Of a stretch of DNA of 64,000 nucleotides, positions 58,601 through 64,000 are shown in pieces; the stretch's first letter is position 1, and each line of letters opens with the position of its first letter. The notes below the pieces were generated by a model. That model saw nothing but the letters and a program-made list of their open reading frames with translations, ran no database searches and was not told the origin of the DNA. This DNA comes from Cladocopium goreaui (Eukaryota; Sar; Dinophyceae; Suessiales; Symbiodiniaceae): positions 312,058-376,057 of the forward strand of contig CAMXCT020006190.1 of NCBI GenBank assembly GCA_947184155.2, read 5' to 3'. A program made the position numbers and the translations under genes.

Positions 58601-60755
58601 CCAGCGTTGGAAACGCAGGCAAGTCCTGGTTCATGGAAAGCTTGATGCCGTAGATCCAGCAAACTGGTTCTTGCTCACGGACAATCTTGGCCACCCGTGG
58701 AGCACCATAGCCAGAAGCGCTCGAGGGAGCTTCACTGACGACATCCCATCCAGGTACTTGAGCTTCAGAAGGCGTCTTTCTTGAAGTCATTGCGGCCGAA
58801 GACCTTGGCATACCAGGCAAAGAAACTGATCGGCCATCATCTGAAAGAGGAAGGCGAAGACCACGTCGTTCTTCATCAGCTTCACTTCGAACTTTGCAGA
58901 CGTTGTTGAACAAAGCTCGGGACCTGGCAGCTTGTCCCCACTTGGTGCACAAGGCGATCTGGACCAAGTAGCTCCAGAGCTCGTGAGGTGTTTTGCGCTT
59001 GGCCTTGATGACGGTCTTGTCGCAAGAGTCTTCCTTGCACGTCACAAAGCGTGAGTATCCATTTGCGCCACGGTGGAATTGGCGCTCATCTCCACCATGA
59101 AAACTACTATGCTCGCACAGGGTTGTATCTTTCAGCACCATCAGCACCTCATGCACTGATGAAAACGAAAAGGGAGTAGTGAAACTGCCATCTGAATTGT
59201 TGCCACCCTCTGACTCAAAGAGGACTGTGCGGTCATTGACAAAAGTGGCATCAGAGGCTTTGGACGCTTCGTCCGCATACGCATTGGGCTCGTTGGTGAC
59301 ATGGGCTGCAATGGTCTTTGGGACCAAGTCATACTCATGGGCCATGTCATTCACAGGAGCGATGTCATTCGCAGGCACCTGGTCATACTTGGGAGGCATG
59401 TCATTCCCAAGGCACAGGTCATTCTTGAGAGCAAGGTCAAACTCGGAAGTCTTGACATTCTTTGCAACGTCATTGTTGGGCAGCTTGTTGGGAAGGCACA
59501 TGAACTGGGTCTTCTCATCCGCAGACTCCAAAGAATCATGCAAAACGAAAAGGTTGGTCGCAGGCTTCTTCTTCGGTGAGCTCGGCGTCGAAGGCTTCTT
59601 CTTGGATTTACCCTTGGACGACTTCTTGGCATTGGGGCAGATGTCATCTCCATTCCAATGTCCACGTTGTCCACAGGAAGTGCAAGGCGTCACTGACTTG
59701 AGAAACTGCACGGCTTGTCGCCTGTTCTCCTTGGCCTTGGCGTCGAAGGTCACCTCGCCAGAGCCCTTGAAGTTGAATCTTCCACCTCCACCGCCTTTCC
59801 CTTTTCCTCCACCCATCTTCTTCTTGAACTGCTTGTGTTGGAGGACAGTCGCATAGGCCTCGGCAAGCGACTGATCACCTTCAGGGTCATCAGGGTACTC
59901 GGCTATGAAGGCATCCACCAGCTCATCATCAGAGGCTGCAGCCCAGGCTTCATCAGCGTCATCGCCCGGCTGCTCATCATCATCATTCTGGTAGTAGGTG
60001 TCTTCAGCGGTCTCTTCATCTTCCATCTCATAGTCTTCAGCTGCAAAGGCGTGTTGCTTGCCACCAGATTTCCATCTCGGCTTTCTGAACAGCAAGGAAC
60101 TCGAGGAAGATGGGGCATGGCCTCGAGCTGAAGCACCAAGGTAGTCCTTTCTCTGAACTGCCTTACCAGCTGCATTCGGAAACTGAATCCGCATCGCATG
60201 GCTGATCTTGCCGAAGTCATACTCATTGTTGACGGAGCTCAGGACAGAAACTTGCTCTTTCGGGTCAAGTCCACCAAAAATCAGCAGCATCATCGCTCGG
60301 AGATTTTCTGATACCTTAGTTCCAGGGCTTGACTCCTCAAGTTTGCGGGAGTCCTGCTCACGCCTAACAATATAGGCTTGCATGTTTTCGGAAGGTCGCC
60401 TCCAAACACTGGGGCTGTAAAAGGCTTGCAAAAACAACTCGTTGATTTTCACTGGCACTTCATCAGCTATGGCTGATTTCAACGTTTCTAAAAGCAAGTC
60501 CGTGCCTTCAGTGGTTGGTTTTCCTTCTGCATCTTTGGTTATCAGCTTCGTGTGTTCTAGCTTTCTAACGGCTTCCCAAGCTGAACTAGACAGTCCTGCT
60601 CGGAGGTGAACAGGTGTGGAACTCTGCAAAGCATCTTGGCCAGCTCTGCCATACCAAAGATCCCATGCTCTCTCCTTGTACTCTTCGAACTGGTCAGAGG
60701 CTCCGGCATATTGGGGAACGCCGTAGCGGTCTGACTCCAATCTGCTAGTTGCCAT
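52626..60755 (-). CDS. Ty1/copia gag-pol polyprotein, 2,709 aa, with an extra methyltransferase-like module
   Basis: One frame encodes the whole polyprotein. Approximate order: gag-like domain at 1-240; basic and acidic linkers; zinc knuckle at 358-374 (CX2CX4HX6C, slightly longer than the classical CX2CX4HX4C); a Cys/His cluster near 545-580; aspartic protease with DSG at 874-876; a module at about 1145-1320 with LFAGQMG (1151), PCGPWGNW (Cys1209) and FVEQP (Glu1261) that resembles cytosine methyltransferase motifs I, IV and VI; integrase with an HHCC zinc part and catalytic Asp1550, Asp1613 and Glu1648; a proline-rich linker; reverse transcriptase with Asp2239 and Asp2328-Asp2329 in an HVDD box instead of YVDD; RNase H with Asp2485, Glu2538 and Asp2583. 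No frameshift separates gag and pol. The ATG at 60755 is the first in the frame, 166 nt inside the 5' LTR. The length is nearly twice that of ordinary copia polyproteins. The methyltransferase reading is an inference; the rest is typical of the family. Confidence 0.95.
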   Translation of the reverse strand: MATSRLESDRYGVPQYAGASDQFEEYKERAWDLWYGRAGQDALQSSTPVHLRAGLSSSAWEAVRKLEHTKLITKDAEGKPTTEGTDLLLETLKSAIADEVPVKINELFLQAFYSPSVWRRPSENMQAYIVRREQDSRKLEESSPGTKVSENLRAMMLLIFGGLDPKEQVSVLSSVNNEYDFGKISHAMRIQFPNAAGKAVQRKDYLGASARGHAPSSSSSLLFRKPRWKSGGKQHAFAAEDYEMEDEETAEDTYYQNDDDEQPGDDADEAWAAASDDELVDAFIAEYPDDPEGDQSLAEAYATVLQHKQFKKKMGGGKGKGGGGGRFNFKGSGEVTFDAKAKENRRQAVQFLKSVTPCTSCGQRGHWNGDDICPNAKKSSKGKSKKKPSTPSSPKKKPATNLFVLHDSLESADEKTQFMCLPNKLPNNDVAKNVKTSEFDLALKNDLCLGNDMPPKYDQVPANDIAPVNDMAHEYDLVPKTIAAHVTNEPNAYADEASKASDATFVNDRTVLFESEGGNNSDGSFTTPFSFSSVHEVLMVLKDTTLCEHSSFHGGDERQFHRGANGYSRFVTCKEDSCDKTVIKAKRKTPHELWSYLVQIALCTKWGQAARSRALFNNVCKVRSEADEERRGLRLPLSDDGRSVSLPGMPRSSAAMTSRKTPSEAQVPGWDVVSEAPSSASGYGAPRVAKIVREQEPVCWIYGIKLSMNQDLPAFPTLDDSDLDVLQPLPSDASLLGSGTPYEGLQYDQVASSAESAWYCAQVLDYVLDGRNALHPEIYRFAFYLFGRVKLVHSAGMRCIKSGAARPDKRPANPDDMVANRHIRVPLQHDPNHPEIMQLHDCEVMMVEMPDDNDAIAQAYVASDADSPGLAILDSGCTRTMHGKQWAENFEAALASFGLSPKSRVKNQLFAGVGGQVASTTVKVFPIGIQGTHGEIHSAETPGATPLLLSRPFMEELGTVLDLGKGTVSFTKIGVLDLPLIKTSRGHLAISFLDFNLEKLDDFTTEDAHEGYLQDEVPEDYVHDPMLDRPPGVNPDDWLDQQYELEFLRAEAANCDQVLTEIAADREARAAAQGLHAAQDDGPTCEDALLFESLMQEQPNTIRKATHKKAKKLHAMSNNVYGDDWRFFRVLAGKTPAPKSPPYGKCWMKQLFAGQMGLTLLLVAYGLSVGVPLDFSTSSWDATTKDGLRRLNHDFQVEDPYCTVLTQPCGPWGNWARFNVARGGPAALTVLQLQERGRPILKLVNDTICKRVKAKRHVFVEQPSGSSWLDEPELEGVRALIQSGDLIVIKAHGCQLGYEDADSGLPHFKPSTYVTSMIAAESLFQDSSCDGSHQHQHLEGANSQGQRTAQASVWPDKLNKRVLETIVQQAAIEQAAHEQAQDAFPAEVRRLPQVGKSPKRRRKGRVTTLTSQYGGAPPVYLRPSGPLQPAIQDGDPFAEVPPDEDDADVRARQASQLEPLLHRAETQRREEWLKIDPDIRKILRTLHVNFGHPTNITLQRILRRQGAKPEAVAGAELLSCDACGESIRRRRPKPVRLPNKYVFNNHLLVDVFYGKDIENESFCFLNVIDDATGFQVVSCLGTVRGPPASKAVLRHFLTSWTSWAGLPQSIQADLGKEFMADFTAYMKQFGVETENMPLEAPWKSGKVERAGGLWKDILLRTVHEMQLRGLDDMILATSIITQCRNSFPRSNGYSPNQWVLGQPEIRLPGSLLSDEESQRLEILEAAEDPKSAMAKTLSIREAAKVAQIRLDTDSRVRRALLHQSTPTRGPFPVGSYVYFLRLQMPKGSRRNYKWFGPARVIGCELRSPTRLQDDEELPTDGGQPRSYWLRYGSSVVLVTGEQLRFASEDELIAAHTIPQEVLEPEYARGARNFVDLRGPLAVPAQPEDQGPLALPAPTTGPPVLPFPATADEPQSPGYSPSEFAPDAEGDQPMQPTPTVNDEVPQAPADPPDQTMGHDDQPQQPAHGRQMSTISGNPEPEPQPVNTPTGQAQLGLGLQPVPVPFLAPQTGNLQTALRDPDRLDGYRAVQRQHGQQPQRPYFVEDDDFECETMPSVLKGKRLEKMLNFEDEAFSPSQSEEEQEQCFVEVFQGPGDVFLTGKAVRSEISLKDLSPEDRAKYDVSMAKEWSSWQKFNAVEVLSPQQIEDLPEDAKIIGTRWVHTDKNQKKRLMSAALQGRTGKSQTQIQKEFPLEAKSRLVVQGHQETDTGIRSDSPTASLLAFNLVCAVAVIQKWIVMVCDASTAYLQSNGISRLLLLRPPRPPPPGILPHDLLRALGSIYGTKDAGRAWWKKLYKTLRYYNWIMSRLEHALFFLVVDGKLCGILITHVDDLFCAGEGKQFHDSIEAMQKDIYLKINKGKFRFCGKNVFQRDDFSIEVDQYDAIEAIDYMVLAADRRKMVNSPLTEAEQSLFRGLIGQMGWVTRQSRPDLMVNVSVAAQSMSSPKVKDVINLNKAVKALKESYEAKWNFIYSDEMTLENCCVFVFADSSFANGENLKSQCGFITGLSVSALEDGSSCPIMILETYSGSIKRVCRSTLAAESNGFLNGVEAGDYLRTLLMEITHPGERLLDLDLQFVKSKLMCFTDAKSLEQTLNRDAGQPTDKRVRILVSQVKELIGENTYEDDSDAFAIWTDTSQMLADVLTKLGCERESLLHALECGRWQLEPTEQAKLRKVEIRAGRHARKAAKRAASISNPVVAEDGCETGTSKHTT
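52659..52670 (-). other. Candidate polypurine tract
   Basis: On the element strand the bases directly before the 3' LTR read GCTGAGGACGGG, which is purine-rich and abuts the LTR border. This is where plus-strand priming occurs in LTR elements. The tract is short and interrupted by pyrimidines, and it is also translated as the end of the polyprotein. Confidence 0.4.
59290..59475 (-). repeat. Short degenerate repeats inside gag-linker coding sequence
   Basis: Within the polyprotein (about residues 428-489) the pattern asparagine-aspartate-methionine/isoleucine followed by a short tyrosine-aspartate phrase recurs several times, and the DNA shows matching repeats of roughly 30 bp. This region has no recognised domain and is probably flexible. 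Confidence 0.5.
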
Positions 60756-60903
60756 CGTTGTGGTCGTGAGGCACCGGCAGCGAGGCTGCGGGCACCAGCA
60801 AGGCTAGTAGGCACCGTTGCCTGCCAGCTGAGACGCAACGCGTCGAGGCGCGGCGAGCCCGTGCACGCCACAGGGCGCAGCACGGAAGCAGACACCGGTT
60901 ACC

Positions 60904-60921
60904 AACCGGCTCCGCTTACCA
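60904..60921 (-). other. Candidate tRNA primer-binding site
   Basis: Immediately inside the 5' LTR, the element strand reads TGGTAAGCGGAGCCGG. The leading TGG would pair with the CCA end of a tRNA, and the following bases with its acceptor stem. The position is right for minus-strand priming. I cannot name the tRNA from the sequence. It does not look like the plant copia site that pairs with initiator methionine tRNA. Confidence 0.5.
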
Positions 60922-61088
60922 TCAAACTCAGTCTTGCGGCGAAGCTGAGAGACAGCAGCTCTTTTGATCCGAAAAGGGCGCCCTGTGCGAGGCAATGAAT
61001 TGGAAATGAGTTGATCATGATGTGACCTGTCGTGGCTGGTGCAGAAAGGAAACAGCTATGTAGTATGTTTGGAGGTTCCCGTTTCACA
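60922..61088 (-). repeat. 5' LTR of the copia element
   Basis: This 167-bp direct repeat is identical, read base by base, to the copy at 52492-52658. On the element's own strand it begins TGTGAAAC and ends GAGTTTGA, so it has the usual TG start but not a CA end. The LTR should hold the promoter and the transcription start, but no TATA-like box stands out. It is short for a copia LTR. One extra A at 60921 is shared by both copies and leaves the inner border uncertain by one base. Confidence 0.93.
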
Positions 61089-61217
61089 TTAAATATCCCC
61101 TTGTGATCTTATGTAACCCTGCCGATTTCATGAACAAATCTAATACTAAACCATGGTTTCGATTGGGTGGAACTATTTGATATAAGGGGAAAATATGTTT
61201 TTTGATTGACAACAATT

Positions 61218-61345
61218 GTCAAATAGAATGCCAAATAGATAAATAGAATGCCAGATAGAATGCAAAATAGCATGCCAAATAGCATGCCAAATAGAATGTC
61301 AGCTAAAATGTCAGATAGAATGCCGGATCAAATGCCAAACAGAAT
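61218..61345. repeat. Degenerate third array of the GCCAxATAGAATGCC repeat
   Basis: Imperfect repeats such as GCCAAATAGAATGCC and GCCAAATAGCATGCC lie between the retrotransposon and composite copy 2, fading out further right to about 61540. It is probably a decayed relative of the 24-bp array. Confidence 0.6.
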
Positions 61346-61783
61346 TGCAAATGAAACATAAACTATAATGCCAAATAAATGCCAAAGAATATCATAATAT
61401 ATGTCAAATAGAATGTCCAAACATATGCCAAACAGAATGTGAGAATAAATGTGAGATATAAGAACATAGAATGTCAGAATATGTGTGAGGCAAAATACCA
61501 AACAACAGGTCAGAATATGTGTGAAATAAACTGTCAAATGGATTCAATAGCTTGTGCCTGTTTACCAAAAGGTGGTATCCCATTGATATTCTTATGATGT
61601 TTCCATGATACCTTTTTTCCCCCTATGAGGCCCATGATGTTCCCACAGTAAACTCGCCGGCAATCAGTTCGGGGATTTCCCAGCTTGCCATGCCAGCTGA
61701 TTACCAAAGACTATCCCTGACAAAAAGCCATTACTAGCCATTATTAATCATCATTAACTATTGATTTACCTTTATCTGGCCTT

Positions 61784-62851
61784 TATTCCCCACCTGCCAG
61801 GTGAGGGTTGTTAGATTTTATGTCAGTTGCCTGCTCCTCCTCTCCTCTCCTCTCCTCATCTCCTCTCCTCCTCCTCGTCGTCCTCCTCGTCGTCCTCCTC
61901 GTCCAACTGCGACCCGCGATCCACAGTGTTCTCTGTCGGACCTCAACCACGACCATCCACGCCCAGTGTTCCCTGCCGGACCTCAACCACGACCATCCAC
62001 GCCCAGTGTTCCCTGCCGGACCTCAACCACGACCATCCCCGCCCAGTGTTCCCTGCCGGACCTCAACCACGACCATCCACGCCCAGTGTTCCCTGCCGGA
62101 CCTCAACCACGACCATCCACGCCCAGTGTTCCCTGCCGGACCTCAACCACGACCATCCACGCCCAGTGTTCCCTGCCGGACCTCAACCGCGACTTCCAGA
62201 TCGCAGTGGGCACTGCCGGACCTCAACGGCAAGAATGTCAGAAAAGATGTCAGATAGAATGTCAGAAGATATGTCATGAGAAGATATGACAGAATGTCAG
62301 AAGATATGCCAGATGTCAGAAGATATGCCAGATAGAATGTCAGAAGATATGCCATGAGATATGCCAGATAGAATGCCAGAAGATATGCCAGAAGAATGCC
62401 CGAAGATATACCAGATAGAATGCCAGAAGATATGCCAGATAGAATGCCAGAAGATATGCCAGATAGAATGCCAGAAGATATGCCAGATAGAATGCCAGAA
62501 GATAGAATGCCAGAAAATATGCCAGAAGATATGCCAGATAGATATGCCAGAAGAAATGCCAGAAGATATGCCAGATAGAATGCCAGAAGATATGTCAGAA
62601 TATATGCCAGAAAGATATGCCAGATAGAATGCCAGAAGATATGTCAGATAGAATGCCACAAGATATGCCAGATAGAATGCCAGAAGATTTGCCAGATAGA
62701 ATGCCAGAAGATAGAATGCCTGAAGATATGCTAGATAGAATGCCAAATAGAATGTCAGAAGATGTCAGAAGATATGTCAGATAGAATGCCAGAAGATTTG
62801 CCAGTAAGAAAATGTATAAATGTCATGGTGGGGATCACACGAAGTAAAGTA
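61784..62851. repeat. Composite satellite-bearing element, copy 2 (1,068 bp)
   Basis: Start, internal order and end match the copy at 16586-17345. Here the middle array has a 40-bp unit, seven times at 61941-62220 (CCTCAACCACGACCATCCAC and the following 20 bases), in place of the 41-bp unit. The two arrays share a core CAGTG..GCACTGC.GGACCTCAAC. The 24-bp GCCAGATAGAATGCCAGAAG-type array is longer, from about 62230 to 62810. The shared ends with different middles suggest that ends are conserved while internal arrays turn over. Confidence 0.8.
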
Positions 62852-64000
62852 ATCAATAGTTAATCAGTTTTTAACCATTCATTTACCTTTTATTAACCAA
62901 TATTAAGCCATTGTTACCTGTATCTCAAACAATTATTAGCCATTCTTAAACATTAACCAGTGGCGGCGCTAGGCATCCCCGGCTCTTGCCGAACCACCGT
63001 CAGGACCTGCCCGGTGCTTAGGGTCAGACATCGGAGACAACACCAAGCACCGCTAATCTTTGACAAATGGGTGACTTGACCAACAAACATCAGAATTTTA
63101 CCAACAAAAATTCGGATTGAACCCAACAACAATGGTGGTATGTGGTGACATGAATGGAATATCAATAACATATTCATGGTTCATATATCCTGGGGTAAAC
63201 ATATACAAAGATCTGGAAAAACCACGAGGAAACCCGGTTGGAAAATGATCTGCGAATAGTGGGGTGGCATTACCCTCTGGTAAACTAACATAACCATGGA
63301 ACATCACCATTTTTTCTGGGTAAATCAACTATTTCTATTGTCATTTTCAATAGCAATCCCCATAGTCTGGGGCTTGACCTTCCGACTTTTCACATGGGGA
63401 AGCGGCCATGGTTTCCATGGCCTCCATGGCGATTTGCCCTGCGTTTCTGGATTCAGCCAATGAGTCATAGTGTTGCCATAGAAAATGCCAAAGAAACATA
63501 CCATTTTCTATCGGTTAAGTTCTCAGCGTTCCCATGAGGTGAATTTTTTTTCCTGTGGGGTTAGCACAAGAATCAAAATTGTGACCTTCTGTTTGAAAAA
63601 ACTATAATCTTAAGACCCAATCTTTGATGTTTTTTTTTAAATATACATGTTTTTTTCAGCTATAAACCGCAATTTTTTCGTGATTCCCCTGTATTTTCCA
63701 TAGGTTTTCCCATGGAAATCCCATGGGACATCGCCTCGCGCACGGCGAAGACGAATTCCATGCCATCAGGGACCACCTGAGGAACAAATGGTGGAAACAT
63801 GGAGTTTTTCGATGGGAAAATCCATGGGGAAATATATGGGAAACACCTCAAGAATGGAGGTTTTAATGGGAAATTCCATGGAAAATATCAGAACATCACA
63901 GATCAATGGAGATGTTAATGGGGAAATATGGGAAAAACAACTTAAAATAGAGGTGTTAATGGGAACATCATGCGAAAATATAAGACCACCACGTATAAAT
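62852..64000. other. AT-rich non-coding stretch
   Basis: Contains the one-ended foldback copy at 63272 and, beyond 63700, recurrent ATGGGAAA/CATGGAAA phrases. No gene seen. Confidence 0.5.
63272..63357. mobile_element. Foldback element family 1, one-ended copy
   Basis: ACCCTCTGGTAAACTAACAT begins it and the inner mirror CATTTTCAATAGC is present, but the right tip is replaced by unrelated sequence. Confidence 0.5.

Larger units (their letters stand above)
52492..61088 (-). mobile_element. Intact Ty1/copia-type LTR retrotransposon, about 8.6 kb
   Basis: A complete retrotransposon lies on the minus strand. Two identical direct repeats of 167 bp bound it, flanked by TTAAA at 52487-52491 and at 61089-61093, a 5-bp target duplication typical of Ty1/copia. 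The inner part holds one uninterrupted gag-pol frame. Integrase lies before reverse transcriptase, which places it in the copia rather than the gypsy order. A primer-binding-site candidate follows the 5' LTR and a short purine-rich tract precedes the 3' LTR. Identical LTRs and an unbroken frame point to a recent insertion that may still be able to move. It landed in AT-rich non-coding DNA, and its base composition is visibly richer in G+C than its surroundings. Confidence 0.95.

Noticed and set aside
52602..60226. Plus-strand and off-frame open frames within the retrotransposon, such as 54602-55270 and 59179-59856
   Set aside because: They are shadows of the 2,709-codon polyprotein, with no independent support.
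61783..62746. Open frames in composite element copy 2, both strands
   Set aside because: Same reason: the tandem repeats lack stops.

Overview
The window looks like nuclear DNA from a dinoflagellate, most likely of the Suessiales/Symbiodiniaceae type. This is inferred from four things: a very large single-ORF Ty1/copia retrotransposon, AT-rich non-coding sequence full of TA and CTAT microsatellites, long peptide-like satellites, and short GC-rich exon-like islands flanked by AG and GT. No bacterial operon, rRNA gene, CRISPR array or complete single-exon cellular gene was seen.

Layout. 1-11.9 kb is AT-rich DNA with a 4-bp-unit microsatellite field (about 4.9-5.4 kb) and several minus-strand exon-like islands. 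12.0-14.95 kb is a large satellite block: CACACTTC-type repeats enclosing a 41-bp tandem array, followed by a roughly 130-bp tandem repeat. 15-21 kb has more minus-strand exon-like islands, two short inverted-repeat elements and the first copy of a composite satellite element (16.6-17.3 kb). 21-24.1 kb is a zone packed with the motif CTACAAAATG; at its centre is a 1.42-kb inverted repeat with arms of about 659 bp. 24.9-35.4 kb carries a run of plus-strand exon-like islands, many open in only one frame and bounded by AG/GT, interrupted by a satellite block at 27.0-28.55 kb. 35.5-52.4 kb is mixed and holds further islands, MITE-like foldback elements and a 1.32-kb TIR element (45.74-47.06 kb) with an SR-rich exon-like segment inside it. 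52,492-61,088 is a complete LTR retrotransposon on the minus strand. 61.2-62.85 kb holds the second copy of the composite satellite element, and the rest is AT-rich sequence.

The only gene I am confident about is the 2,709-residue gag-pol polyprotein. In order it has a gag domain, a CCHC zinc knuckle, a DSG protease, a module resembling a cytosine methyltransferase, an HHCC/DDE integrase, a reverse transcriptase with HVDD in place of YVDD, and RNase H. The two LTRs are identical and flanked by a 5-bp target duplication, so the insertion looks very recent.

The other main signal is two families of roughly 100-bp inverted-repeat elements whose terminal repeats contain GT and AG at positions suitable for splicing (CTCTG|GTAAAC at one end, TTTACCAG|AGGGT at the other). 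They resemble introners, meaning intron-generating transposons. Exon-like islands are listed with low to moderate confidence because they rest on open frames and splice-like borders, without homology or transcript evidence.
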